From NCBI GenBank assembly GCA_963556495.2, contig OY747710.1, forward strand, positions 20,091,500-20,155,499: a DNA stretch of 64,000 bases, read 5' to 3'. Position numbers and translations under genes: made by a program. Positions 12,048 to 56,335 of the stretch are shown in pieces; position 1 is the stretch's first letter, and each line of letters begins with the position of its first letter. Below the pieces are notes generated by a model. That model saw only the letters and a program-made list of their open reading frames with translations, was not told the DNA's origin and made no database searches. This DNA is from Valencia hispanica (taxonomy: Eukaryota > Chordata > Actinopteri > Cyprinodontiformes > Valenciidae).

Positions 12048-14700
12048 CAGACTGTCTTTCCGTCTGTCCGTCTCCGTCCTTCAGGCTGGGTTGTTGGACA
12101 GAACACTGTCCGGCTCCACCGTGGATGTTCTCTGTCCTGTCCGTGTGCAATTTGGCTTGTGGTAGTGGGGGTTTATGGTTCTGATCCAAAGTCAGGGGAT
12201 GAGCCCTGTACATCTGTTAATAAGGGTGATAAATTAGCCTCTTTCTTATTATATAAGGTGGCAAAATTACAGGGTATAGTGATTAATCCTTATTTATCCA
12301 TTGCTATTTGACTGTCGTGTTTTGTTGAGTAATAAACACTGTATACTGGTCAAAATTAATATCAGATAAATAAATAATCAATAAGAGTTAAATGCATCTT
12401 TGCTTTCGGTTATCCTCAGCTACAACAGTTTTTTTTTGGTTTTATAAATCCACATAATTTGTAGATAAGGCCCATTACTTTTTTAACTAGACTGTAGCTG
12501 GAAAACAAGGTGAAAATTTATTTTTAGGTTGGAAAATGAACATTTGTGATTACAAGCTGTTTAATTTATAGTTTTAAATACATTGTATGATGAAAACTAA
12601 ATATGGAACCAGAACTGAGTTAGATTTTTTTCCAAAAACATGCAGAAACATTTGAAACCAGTATTTTATTTGAAAAATGCTAAAAGTAAAATCCAATAAC
12701 ATGAGGCTTTACTCACTGGAAACTTTATTTCAGCAGGGATTTTCTTTCAAATATCAAAACATATCTTTAAATTAATTTCATTCTAGGATAAATATTTTAC
12801 CCTACAGATGTAAATGTCTAAAAAAAAAATCTTAACTTATACTAAAACTAAAATCTAGTAAGACAGTCATAGACATAGATATAGTCAAGTCAAACGAGAA
12901 CCTGAAATGATTACATATTACTAAATTGAGACTGAAAATAAATTCAGTTAAACTCAAAAAATGTACTAAGTTTGTTCTGTGAACTCAAACTCTGTGTTTT
13001 GGAAGCAGTCATAATTAAAAATACAAGAACCAACCCTACAATTCTCTCCAGTTTTTTTTTTCAATTTCAGCAAACAAGCATACTTACAGGATTGTTCCAG
13101 AAACCGCAAACTCATCCTTTGAAAAAACAAAGTAAATCCACATGTCCCAATTTAACTTTCCGATCAGAAATTGTCACCACAAATAAGCAGAAGAAAATTT
13201 AATCCACAAGGTTTTGCAAGGAGTTATTTTTTTCTTCAAAAGGAAGACTTTAAACAAAAAAGGCCCATTTTTCATCTGATTTGTCTCTGTTGTCCCATGA
13301 AAACAAATGTGTCCAAGCTAAGTTGAGACAGCAGTGATGTGTGAGAGCAAAGGAGATGGGAGTGATTGGTTTTAAAGGAGGATAGTAAGGGTGGGAGAGG
13401 GAGGGCTGGCGTGATCCAGGGTGTAGAGTGATGCTGATGCAGAGAGGAGGAGGCGACTTTTGAAAAGGTTGATATTTGTAAGTGTTAAAGCTGTAAAATG
13501 TTCTCCTTGGATGTCCTGGGACCTGATATCTGGGCCTAAATTTATGGTAGAATAACTAAACCCCAATACAATAGGATTACACATCGATTTCTGTGCATAT
13601 CTGCAGTCAGTTTCTTACAGCATCCTTCATGTTTGTCTAATCCACATAAACTCTTATCACTAACTGAGCTGTTTGATGTATCTTCAACTCTCTCACTATC
13701 ACAAACTCTTCTGATCAGTAAATACAACCCAGTGTTTCTGGTTTTCATACTGTATGTGTAAGCATGTGAGAAAGTGTCTTACCTAATGTGTAATTTTCCC
13801 AAACTTTGTCGCTCATTTTACGAGTTTCCCCCTCCTCTTCTTCTATGTCCCCCACATTTGCCCCCTGGTTCTCCTTCTCTCCCACTCCCCACATTGTCTT
13901 AGAAGAAGGGGTGACATTTAGACAAGGGGAAGAAAACACACTGCCGACAAATATTGGAACTGAGGCAAATAAATCACAAGATAGTAGGGAGCGAGAGCAT
14001 AGGGAGAGCGCAGATAGTCACTCTGGGAGTGGAAAAAGTGATTAAAAAAAATAAAAAAGTGGATTTGTCACAAATACATTTGAGAATAAAACATCTTGGT
14101 TGAACATTTTATTTTTGTCCTGTCCTACAACACAATGCATTAGTTACTTTTTCTATTATTTACAAATATTTGAACTTCAGCAGTCAGTGTAGCCGCACTT
14201 CCTTCAAATTTATGCAGTGGTTTCCCCTCCGTCTATCTCAGCCTGTTTGCACAGACTGGGATGTTCATAAATAAGGAGGTAATAAAACAGAAGCTTCTGA
14301 CGACAGAATAATACTCACAGGATGCTGCTGATATTGCTGGGATTTAGAGCTTTTATCTGTAGAAGTATCTTTGCTCCTATTTAAAAAACATGTCCAATTT
14401 TATGGCACATTCTAGTACTATACAAGGCATTCATTTAATTACAGTTTTATATGCTTATGTTCTTTTTATTCCTCTGTTGTTTTTTTCAATAGCATAGCTA
14501 CAGGGTGAACTAACAGGTTCCTTCAGGTTTAGCTTTTTGTCACATAATTATTTGAGAAAATATCAGACAAAGATAACCTGAGTAAATACAAAATGTGGTT
14601 CTAAATAAATATTTCATTTATATAGGAAAAAAGTTATCCAAATTAACCTGGGTCTCTATGAGAAAAAGTGATCATTCCTATTGTTAAATCGTGAATTAAC
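12048..14700. other. Intergenic stretch upstream of wnt4
   Basis: Follows the wnt4 start codon on the minus strand, so it should hold the 5' UTR and promoter. A GC-richer part lies at about 11950-12200; beyond it the sequence is AT-rich. ORFs at 13.4-14.0 kb are short, on both strands and without family resemblance. I cannot place a TSS or name a regulatory element. Confidence 0.4.
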
Positions 14701-14759
14701 TTTGTCCAAAACTTTGCATGTCTCACTTGCCTCAGTCGATGTTCATGATTCAACAATAA

Positions 14760-15260
14760 GAAAATGATTGGGCAAAAATTGCACCCATGGGAGAGTCACA
14801 AGGCAAGAACCGCTGCTGACCAACTACAACACACTTTCTCAAAAACTTATCTTCATGTTCCCCCAGAAAATATTTGGGTTCTCCCAGAAAATATTTAGTG
14901 GACTGATCAGACAAAAGTGGAAGTTTTTGGAACATTTAAGAAAAATAGCATCATACTGATAGTAAAACATGGTGGTGGTAGTGTGCTGGTCTGGGGCTGC
15001 TTTGCTTCTGCAGGACCTGGTTGTCTTCCTGTTATTGATGGAACCATAAATTTGACTGTCCTGCAGAAAATCTTGAAGGAGAATGTCCAGCCATCAGTTT
15101 CTGACCCTAATCTCAGACATACTTACATACAAATGAGGATTTTAGAGTGACCTAGTCAAAGTTTCTACTTAAAGCTGATTGACATGCTCTCCCCAAAACA
15201 GGCTCCTCTTACTCAGAAACCCTTCAATGTGGCTGAATTAAGCAATTATGCCAAGAAGAG
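14760..15260 (+). mobile_element. Degenerate Tc1-like transposase fragment
   Basis: The plus-strand frame around 14960-15110 reads KHGGGSVLVWGCFASAGPG and then VIDGTINLTVLQKILKENV, which corresponds to the conserved middle of fish Tc1-like transposases (the region ahead of the last catalytic acidic residues). The start, the DNA-binding domain and the catalytic end are missing or frame-shifted, so it is an inactive relic. Confidence 0.75.
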
Positions 15261-15329
15261 TGGGCCAAAATTCCTGCACAGCAACATAAAAGACTGAATA
15301 CCTGTAATTGCAAATGTTTTTCACAAAAT

Positions 15330-17860
15330 GTTTTTTAAATCTTCATTTGAAAACTGCCTCTTGTATTTATTCAGAGTATATTTGTCTTATATCAAAATTA
15401 GTTTCATGATCCAAAGACATTCATGTATGACAAAAATAGAAGAAATCTGTGTGGGCAAATCATTTTTACACCACTGTATCAGTCGAAACAAGGCTAAAAC
15501 TTATTTTTAGCTTTTGCTGCTCCATCATAAGAAAGAAACTTACAAAAATCAATAAAATTTGACCAAAAACAATTTGCCCTTATATTCAGCAAAAATGTTT
15601 ACATTTACATGTTGGAATAGCTGAAAGTTTGTCTTACAAATAAATTTGAAATAACATTTTTTTAAAGCTAAATTCACGAAAACTCAACTTAGTTTTCTCT
15701 AAAAAAAAAACGTGTGTTGCTACTAGAACAAAACATCACCACCACAGACTTTCTCAAGCCCCGTGTAGACTTATCTGTCTACACATCTTGACATATTTTC
15801 TCATCCCTCAAATTTTCCTGCACACTTTCCCTTGTCATATCTGCTAAGACAGGTCACTTCTAGCTTCCTTTGCCTTCTTTATCGGTCCCCCTCATGTCGT
15901 ATTCCTCCTTTGTGTCCCTTATTTCTCCAAGTGACGTCCTCCGTTGTCTCCCACAGCAACACCATGGTGATGAGCTTGGCCACCGTCACGTCCAGCGCCT
16001 CTTTTATGCTCATCCCTTCACCCCTCTCTCGTAAATAACTTACCCTCTTTTTTATCTTTATCTTTACCCCATTTTGTAGAGGTTTTATCATGCTGACATG
16101 GTCTGGTAGTGATTGACTGTAGCCAGGATGCAGAGCCTAAAGAGACGCTTGTTAAAGCTTCAGCCGTGACATATACGTGGAGGTGACTTGCATTTCCTGC
16201 TATTAAAGAGAGAAGCAGTAGACTTTGAGAGTCTCTGCTGTATCAATGGGGCACATCTAGACTGTTCCCCCTCCACGCACTCACGCTTGCTTGCATGGAA
16301 GGGATGATTGACCTCATTCAGGATGGTTGCCTCAGGGTGCCTCTGGACTTCATGGACATATTTCCCCTTGAATATTATTATGAGACGGAAATGTGACCTA
16401 TCACCTTTAGCTCCTGCTCTCCCTGCATTACTTCCCTGCACTTGAGGAACACCTGTCTCAGCAGTTGGAGTGCAGATGCAAGAATCATATCAGGCGCACA
16501 CATGATTGCTGTGCATGAGCACGCTCGCATTGCTCAGGCATCCCTGCCAACAAAGGGCTGAACGCACTGCTGTGTGTGAATGTGCGTGGTGTGTGTGTGC
16601 ATGAATATTATGGGATGGTGTTGTCAGGCAGGGAAGTGGGGGGTGGCAGAGAGGGAGGCGATCTGTGTGCAAATGGGGGGGTGTGAGGGAATGGATGACC
16701 CATGAATGTTATGGAAATATGGTGGTGTTGAGAGGGGAGGGGGGTTGGCTGCGGCCTGTGTGAGGCAGGAGGGAGATAGCAGTGCACACGGGATGGAGGG
16801 ATGAGGTGTTAGTGACGGTGTCGCACGTGAGCAATGTGCACGCGCACACATGCATGTCTAAGGGGCATTCAAGCAACAGTAACAGACAATAGCCGGGCTT
16901 AAGGCTTTGTTGCTATGCGATCTGCATGCATGGTACCACGGGGAATACTAGTGGCCACTTGAGTGAAGAAATAGGCCTTTTTGGCTCAGATCTTCACTTT
17001 TACATCATCTTTTTAAGAAGATATAGCATATTACTTATTATGAACAGGAAAAGAAGCTTGTTTTTATAACACTAATTTCATCTTCTGGTGTCCATTACTG
17101 TATTTTTGACCTTTAGAGAGTAAAGCCATGACTTAAAAAAGTCTAAGATGCAGAAACACTTATCGATTACACATCTACAGTATCAGGAGGGAAATATGAG
17201 TGGAGCAGGATTACTGTTGCTGAAAATAACAGACGGTAGACAATATACCGAATTAAAGCACAGTGTAAAATTAGAAAGTGAGATGCATCATCTGCTGATC
17301 TCATCTGAAACTGAAATAAAATTGAGCCCAAAACTGTTCATACTTGTACTGTTAATTTAGTTTATATTTACATTTAAAAATAATAATTTAAAAAATCATA
17401 TCATTCTCAATAATCAGGGGAAAATCTTTATTGGGATTACAGAAATCAAACCTTTTCTTATGATTGCTGACCATGTATTACTGGCATTTTGACAATTTAT
17501 CTTGATGATGAGCTCTGAATCTTTGAGGTTGGAAGGCCTCCTTGCCATCACCCTAATCGTCAAGAACTCTGGCAAGGCAGCTCTAAAACATTCGTATTAC
17601 TTCCAGTCAGAAGTTAACATTGTTCTTTAACCAAATTTTCCACAGACTAATTTTGTGCTTTAACACATACATTTGTTACAGATGCACTGGTCCATATCTT
17701 AAAAAAATTAAGTAACATACAGAACCTATGAAAGACACAAAGTTATCCAAAAAAACAATATGTTAACACATGAGATTTCATAGAGAGTTTTATTGTTCCA
17801 GTGTTTCTGGAAGCTTGAAGGATACCTTATGCCAATTTGCATTTTTACAGTCAAAGCCCT
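15330..17860. other. Gene-free intergenic stretch
   Basis: Mostly AT-rich, with a GT/CA-rich and GGGTGG-rich part at 16.5-16.85 kb. Short ORFs on both strands show no codon-like pattern or known motif. A fragment similar to the adjoining Tc1-like element's end (AGAAGTTAACATT) occurs near 17610. I see nothing else to annotate. Confidence 0.45.
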
Positions 17861-17875
17861 TATGATTACAGCCTA

Positions 17876-19330
17876 AGCCAGAAGTTAACATACACTGAAT
17901 ACAAAGACATATTCACCTTTTTTTCTGACTGTCTAAAGTTAAACCAGACAAACTTCCCTTGTTTTTGGTCCGTTAGAATTAACAGACAATTAACTAAACA
18001 ATGAGGGAAAGCCTGCCCTGCGATAGACTGGCGACCTGTCCAGGGTGTTACCCCGCCTCTCGCCCCGTGACTGCAGGAGATAGGCAACAGCCCCCCCACA
18101 ACCCTGCATACGATGGACGGGTACAGATAATGGATGGATGAGGGAAAGCCCAGATGATGATGTCATGGCTTTGGAAACTCCTGATAGATTAACTGACACA
18201 TTTGAGTTAATTGGAAGAACACCTGGGGATGTAGTTTAATGCCACACCTGGAATACACTGCTTTCCAGTTTGGCAGGATAGCAAATTCAAAAGAAATCAG
18301 CCAAGATATTAGTAGGAGAATTGTGGAGCAGCACAAGTCTCGTTCTTCCTCAGGAACAATTCAGGTCCTTGAATGTACCGCGTTCATCTGTTCAATATAG
18401 ACACGATGGGAATTTCCAACCATCATAACGCTAAGGAAGGAGAAGGGTTTTGTGTTCCAGGGATGAATGTGTTTTAGTCAAAAATGTGCAAACCCCAGAA
18501 CTCAAGAAAAAGACCTTGTGAAGATGTTGGTTTCGGCTGGTAAGACAGTGTCATATTCACAATGAAACGTGTCCTACACTGAAATAGCCCACTCAGTGAG
18601 GAGGAAGCCATTTCTCCAAAAGAAAGTTTAAAAAGCCAAATTACAGTCTGTAAATACACACAGAGACAAAGACCTTTGTTTTTGGAGGCATTTCCTCCGG
18701 TCTGAAACTAAAGTGGAAAGGTTTGGCCATAATGACCCTCACTACATTTGGAGGAAAAAGGTTGACGCTTGTAAACCTGGGATTATCATCCCAACTGTGA
18801 AGCATGGGAGAGGCAGTATCATGTTGTGGGGCTGTTTTTCTGCAGGAGGAACTGGTGCACTTCATAAAATAGATGGCATCCCTGGGAAAGAACATTATGG
18901 GGAAATATTGAAGCAGCATCTAGCATTAGCCAGGAAGTTAAAGTTTACATGCAAATGGGTCTTCCAAATTGACAAGGACTCTAAACATCCAGCCAAAGTG
19001 GTTCCAAAGTGTCGTCAGAATAATAAAGTCAATGTTTTGGTGTCACTATCACAAAACCCTTATCTCGGTCCTATGAAGAATCAGTCTGCAGATCTGAAAA
19101 GGTGTGTGAGAGAGAAGTAGTCTACAAACCTGACTCAGTTACTCCAGTTCAGTCAGGAGGAATTGTCCAGAATTTCAGCAAAATATTGTGAGAAACTTGT
19201 GGAAGGAACACCAAAACATTTGATCCTATTAATGCAGTTCAAAGGCAATGCTAACAACTGAGCAAATATATGTAAACGTCTGATTCTGAAAGAATTTGTA
19301 AATAAAAATCTGACATATTATATCTCTCAG
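17876..19330 (+). mobile_element. Tc1-like transposon relic, interrupted by a SINE tail
   Basis: The left end CCAGAAGTTAACATACACTG resembles a fish Tc1 terminal repeat, and a TATGTAAACGTCTGATTCTG block near the right end is its usual partner. The transposase remnant at 18713-19120 reads WRKKVDACKP, then KHGRGSIMLWGCFSAGG and KWVFQIDKDSKHPAKV, where the last motif is the decayed catalytic DxD/DPKHTA region. Upstream frames are broken. A 3' SINE fragment (about 18000-18140) sits inside it. Inactive. Confidence 0.7.
18000..18140 (+). repeat. Fish SINE 3' fragment
   Basis: Carries CCTGCGATAGACTGGCGACC and TGTCCAGGGTGTTACCCC, then an ATGGATGGATG tail, matching the 3' half of the full copy at 21657-22025. 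The 5' tRNA-like part is absent. Confidence 0.7.
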
Positions 19331-19621
19331 TATTGCGGCTTGTAGCAAATAGAAATAATTATGTTAGTTATATCTAACCTAAAACAAGAGTTTGGTTTGA
19401 CTTAACATACAGACAGGGAGAAAAAGGTGTGGCCTTTGTGTCTTTTTATTTGGTGGATGGACTTCTGGTTTTAACTGTACATTTCTGAATCAAGCAAACA
19501 GCACAGAAATGTATACATACAGATCGTCACCAAGACATTAAAGGTAGGAACTTTCCTGGAGACAAACTATATGATCTATACTTCACTAAATCAGTTTTTT
19601 TCCTATCTGTTTGCATTCAAA

Positions 19622-20960
19622 GTACAGGTGTATCTCAATAAATCAGGATGTCTTTCAAAACCTACTGTAATTTATTTCAGTAATTCAATTAATTGCTCAT
19701 GGAGTGATATCATTTAAGCATTTATATCTGTCAATTTAGGTGATTATGGCTTACAGCTTATTAAAACCAGAAATGAACTTTCCCTGAAAATCCATATGTT
19801 ACACAATATCAATAAAACATGTTTTTAATGCAGAAAGTTTATGATAGGTCAATTTTATGGCCTACACAGTCATGGATAAGAATGTTACTGATACCCCCCC
19901 ACTAGAAGGGTAAGCCACAAATGATAATTGCAAAAGAATCACAATAAGTGCTGCATTGCAGCATATTACCGGAAAGTTGTGTGGAAGGAAAAACACGTGG
20001 TGGAAAAAGGTGCAGCCAAGACTGCTGCCTTGAAAAGGATTGTGAAGCAAATTGTATTCAGGAGTTTGGGGGAGATTCACTTATCGTGAAAGGCACTTGA
20101 ATTTGGTGCTTTAAGGACCAACATATCAGGCGCTTTCCCATTATTGGAATTTTGGGGTATTTTTACTTTACGTTCACAGTATGCACGTGTCTCCATTTCA
20201 CAGGGCCGGCCCAAAAGGGCTGCTTTCCGGGCCATTTCAGGAACCAGCCGAGTACCTGCATTGGGGTATGTACTTGGAAATGGGCCCGGTAGAGTTGCTG
20301 GCAAAGCAGTGAATAGCAACACAGCAAACAGAAACACGACAACCATCCCTGCTTCTTCCATTGTCGAGCTCTTGTTATTCTCTGCTGCTGCGGGCGCCTT
20401 TTGGCGATGATCAGCGATGTCACTCAATGCCAAAATGGTCGCAATATGCTGACTTCTTAGCAAAGTCCTTAAAGGGTCAATTTTGAATGGAGACACAACC
20501 ACTGAGAGGACCAAGCCAGCAGATTCTTCCTGTTGGCAGTTCCCCTTCCAGAAACGTCCCGGAACTCGTCTAGTGGAAACGTGGCGATGAAGCGTATCCA
20601 GGACCTGAACTATAAGTGTTGCATTCCCTGTGTTGCCAACTACACCTGGTCCCTGCTCACACTGCCCAAAGTACCAGTACCTGCTTTAATGACCATGGCA
20701 TCACTGTAGTTCAATGGCCAGTAAACTGGGCTGACCTGAACAGCATAGAGAATCATTTACGTATTGTCAAGAGGAGAGTGAGAGACAACAGACCCAACAA
20801 TGTGGATGACCTGAAGCAACCTGAATACCTCAGCAGAGCCACAGGCTGATGGCCTCCATGCCACACTGCTTTGATACACTAATTCATGCAAAAAGAAGAA
20901 CAGCCCCCCCAACTATAGAGCTGACACAATAAGTGGGCATACTTTTCAATAGACTAATAT
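19622..20960 (+). mobile_element. Tc1/mariner-like relic
   Basis: The left end GGTGTATCTCAATAAATCAG (about 19626) with TTATTTCAGTAATTCAATTA downstream is a familiar fish mariner-type end. The 3' part (about 20690-20850) reads NDHGITVVQWPVNWADLNSIE, then RIVKRRVRDNRPNNVDDLK, the conserved C-terminal end of a Tc1-like transposase. The middle (20100-20560) is GC-richer, carries unrelated short ORFs on both strands and may be a later insertion; I could not define its ends. Confidence 0.6.
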
Positions 20961-21339
20961 TTTGGTGTTATGTAACATTAGCATTTTCTGGGAAATCAAA
21001 TGTTGGATTTTCACTAGCTGTATGGCATTATCATATAAAATGAACACAAACAAACGCTTGTAAAATACATCTCATCATTTGTGATGAATGTTATATGAGT
21101 TGTGTTTTTTAAAAAGTGAATTCCCTACAGTGTTAACCCGGGGTGGTGGAGCACTTTGCGGCTGCTGAGGGTCACCTGAGGCAGAAAACTTGAATTCACA
21201 CAGTCCTTGTTGACAAATACACTAATTACACACCCACTCAAGAAAACCTCCACAGTGTGAAAGTAACGCTAACAGAGTAGTAATTTAAGGCTACTTTATT
21301 CATCTCTGCTGATTGTGTCTGAGCTGGGCTAACAATTCA

Positions 21340-21560
21340 GAATAGAATAGAATAGATTTTAATTGTAATTGCACGAAGCAATTAAATTGTGGGTGGACCG
21401 CCAGCAACAGTGCACAAGGCATTTTGAAGATATAAAACCTGAATCAAGAATATCAAAAATATAAATTAGGGGTATTAGCAGTTCGTATGGCCCAGGGGAA
21501 GTAAATGAGAGTCTGGTGGTATGTGATCTGATTGACCTGTAGCGGCACACGTTGTACCTA
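21340..21560. repeat. Probable fish non-LTR 3' fragment
   Basis: AGAATAGAATAGATTTTAAT and ATTGCACGAAGCAATTAAAT followed by CAGCAACAGTGCACAA are reminiscent of truncated non-LTR retrotransposon tails in fish. No ORF is preserved. Confidence 0.35.
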
Positions 21561-21656
21561 GATCAGTGAATAGCCTTTTTTATTTAACCTAATTTCTGTA
21601 AATGCATAAATACAAATTTTTTATTATATTTTACCATTATATGTTTTTCTCTAGGC

Positions 21657-22025
21657 TGCACAGTGGTGCAGTTGGTAGCACTGTTGCCTTGCAGCAAGAA
21701 GGTCCTGGGTTCAAATCCTGGGCTGGGGTCTTTCTGCATGGAGTTTGCATGTTTTCCCTGTGTACTCTCCGGGTACTCCGGCTTCCTCCCACAGTCCAAA
21801 AACATGACTGTTAAATTATCTAAATTGTCTCTAAATTGCCCTTAGGTATGAGTGTGTGACTGTATGGTTGTTTGTCCTGTATGTCTCTGTGTTGCCCTGC
21901 GATGTACTGGCGATCTGTCCAGGGTGCACCCCCTGCCTCTCGCCCCTTGACCACTGGAGATAGGCACCAGCACCCCCACAACCCTGCATTAGGATGGAAG
22001 GGAACAGAAATGGATAGATGGATGT
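21657..22025 (+). repeat. tRNA-derived SINE, near full length
   Basis: The 5' end has pol III box-like sequences (TGGTGCAGTTGGTAGCACT and GGTTCAAATCC at about 21709-21719), then the common fish body TTTGCATGTTTTCCCTGTGT, CTCCGGCTTCCTCCCACAGT and TGTCCAGGGTGCACCCCCTG, and an ATGGATAGATGGATG simple tail. ORFs crossing it are shadows. Confidence 0.8.
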
Positions 22026-22030
22026 TTTTC

Positions 22031-23540
22031 TCTTTAATTTAACTCACAAAGTTATTTAAAACTATACAAAACTATGCTTGAATTCAATATTCACTCAAAG
22101 AAACCTTTCAAATTTGAAGACTCTCCTGTCTTGTCATTTCATTATGTGTAAAGCACCAAATTCTCTAAACCCAGCTTCATACAAATAAATTACCCTAATA
22201 TGCAATAATTGAAAAAAATAAATAAGCACTTTATCTGAAGTGAAATTTGCTTGATAAATAATCTGAAGAAACTGATGTCATTTCCAAGCAAAAATACTCA
22301 GTTCAAACAGTTTGCATTAAATGCAGAATGCAAACCTAAACATGGGCCCCAAATTAACTTCTGCTCAGGGCCTCAACTGATCTTTGATCGGCTCTGTGCA
22401 CCTGTTTAAATGCATGTAAACAATTCCAATCCCTTTCTGTGTTGCATAGGAGCATTGCACTTAGTTTTTAAATCTGGAAGGAGAGATAAAGATTAATTAT
22501 TATTTCTGATTGTGTGTGGATATGGATGTCTGTAGTGTCATTAGATACTTTGCACTCTAAACCCCTATTTGTTTTTCAGGACATGTTTACCATTAGGATG
22601 CATTTTTAAAGATAAGTTGTGATAGCAGTAATTTTATCTTTTCTAATGTTATAGATGAGATTAGGTAGAGCAGCCTAGACTGATTGGGGCTTTTTGGCTT
22701 TGTGAATGTTTTTTATGAATCTCTCAACTGTTGGATTACGACCATGTTTCTTGAGATAACAGATGTGGGACAGATGTGTTGGAACAGCGCTGTGACAGGA
22801 GACCTCAGGCCCATACAGGGATGCCAAAAAGGGCCACTAACATAATTTTTGATAGAAGCTAAACTATACTAGAATTATGAAATCCAGATGTGTTTTCACT
22901 TTGTTCTCCCGTTGACTTGTTGCACATTAGGGTATATTTTACTCTGTAACAATAAACACTGCCAAGACAAATCACTGTTCGGTAGCCCTGTTTGTTTATT
23001 ATTAGAAAAATCGTAGCCAAAATGTACGTTGTGATGCAACATTACAATCACGATATGAATTGCTTCTGGCAGGAGGCGATTGTGTGACAAGAGGTTGGAT
23101 AAATCTTCACAGATGAACCGAAACGTCCAGTTTAGCTCCGCATGCTGTCGAGTCAGGCGCATCTTAGGTTTTGTTTTACCCCCTGAAAGTGCATTTTGTG
23201 TGTTTTTATGATGTGGTTTATGGAAAGCTTCCAACCAACATGGCGTTTGTCTTGTTTTTTTCTGCACTTGCACACCTGTTGGCTTCTGATTGTATGGTTT
23301 TCTTGATCAGCGAGGCTCATTTGAAGCAGTCAGCAGAGCTCATTGCGATCAAACAGCAGAAGGCCTCAGATGGTCCCAGGGTCCTGGTATACACTGAACC
23401 CTCTGCAGGGGGGTGTTTGACCCGCACACAGCACTGCCGGCATGCAGTCTACCTGTGCGAGGATCACAAAGGAACCAGAGTGAAGCTTTTATGACTTTCT
23501 CCTGTTTGTTTTCTTTTGCATAATCTTGTCCACTTATCAC
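22031..23540. other. Gene-free stretch upstream of chd4 promoter region
   Basis: AT-rich to about 22.9 kb. From 22.9 to 23.3 kb a 125-codon minus-strand ORF exists but shows no family motif, no codon bias I trust and no splice context. Nothing is callable. Confidence 0.4.
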
Positions 23541-23555
23541 CAGCTGGACGCCCAG

Positions 23556-23920
23556 GGAGTATTATGGTCTGTCATCAGAGGACCTGAGCTCCTCCAAGGA
23601 CCATCTGTTTTTTTTTTACCTTCTTGTCTTCTTAGGTGTTGTGTATTATGGGATGTATGCTGGAGTATTATGGTCTGTCCATGAGAGCGGGAGGGGGTGT
23701 CACTATGACAACGAGGTTGCTAGGGGGCTGGAACTTCCAGTGGAAAGGGGAAGAAGTATGCATGTGCATGAGCATAGTGCATGCGTGTGCGTGAGAGCGC
23801 GCGTGCGTATTGGAGGGGGTGGGGGCAGCCGGAGTATTATGGTCTGTCCGTTGCGAGGTAACTATGCAGAGTCCTGCACGCGTGTGGGAGGGAGAGGGGT
23901 GGATTATTATGGGATGTCTG
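23556..23920 (+). promoter_or_regulatory. Five-copy repeated motif upstream of chd4
   Basis: Three nearly identical copies of GGAGTATTATGGTCTGTC lie at 23556-23573, 23662-23680 and 23831-23849. Two variants with GTATTATGGGATGT or TTATTATGGGATGT lie at 23643-23656 and 23901-23917. All are on the same strand, spaced irregularly in a region that turns GC-rich towards the probable chd4 first exon. The spacing and the divergence between copies argue against a simple tandem repeat and for a clustered binding site, but I cannot name the factor. Confidence 0.5.
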
Positions 23921-23939
23921 CCCCCTTTGTGTGTTTGTG

Positions 23940-24170
23940 AGGATGTTAGCTAAGCGCTGCCTGTAAGGTAAAAAGGGGGAAACAAGAAGTGGGGGACGGA
24001 GCCGCCTGTTTTGGGGGTCCATTACGAGAAACAAAAACAAAAATATCACTCGGGATTCAATGGATGAGCACCCTAGGACAACATCTGGAGCCGAAGCAGT
24101 GTGATTGGTTTTTTAGCTGTCGCTCCGAAAGAGGGAGCACACCTCGAAACGGGACTACACGCACACCACA
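23940..24170 (+). promoter_or_regulatory. chd4: Probable chd4 promoter and untranslated first exon
   Basis: Sequence before 24171 is moderately CpG-rich and ends in CACCACA at a strong donor, GTAAGTTTCC (24171). A matching acceptor, TTTTTTCCAG, ends at 24437. From 24438 a pyrimidine-rich, ATG-free leader runs to the start codon at 24654. This supports an untranslated exon 1 ending at 24170 and an intron of 267 bases. The transcription start is not visible, so the left limit is a guess. Confidence 0.5.
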
Positions 24171-24653
24171 GTAAGTTTCCAAAATGTGAAGGCAGGGATT
24201 TTTAGTGCTTGAACTTTTTCTCTGATGCGCCCTTATCGCAAGACACTGTGCATTTATTGATTTGTCAATTAAATAAATAAACGTCACCTGTACGTGGATT
24301 CACTCCTTTGTTGATATCTACCTGCATAATAACTTGTTTGTTTTGACAGGTGGACAATTTAATAGTATGTTGTTATGATTCCAAACGAGCAGGAGTCGAG
24401 CCAATCAAATGTATCATTATTTGTTTGTTTTTTCCAGCACCAAGCACCCCCCACCTCCCCCCCTATCCCACCACCACTCCTCACCCCCCCCCCCTCTTAC
24501 TCACACACTACCCTCCCTTCCTGGACACCCCCGGTCCATTCTCCACCAGTCCCACGTCATTTTCCCCCCTCCCTCGCCGACCGAGGAGCGAGGTTTTACG
24601 AGGGATTAATTCGCCCTGCAAAGAAATAAAATTAAACCGTTCAGAGGGTGAAC

Positions 24654-56335
<31,682 letters not shown>

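Noticed and set aside
20077..20514. 145-codon minus-strand ORF with a hydrophobic start
   Set aside because: It lies within transposon-derived sequence, overlaps a plus-strand ORF over the same bases, has no splice or poly(A) context and matches no family I know.
22896..23273. 125-codon minus-strand ORF
   Set aside because: No family motif, no codon bias, and no nearby acceptor, donor or poly(A) signal in the right place.
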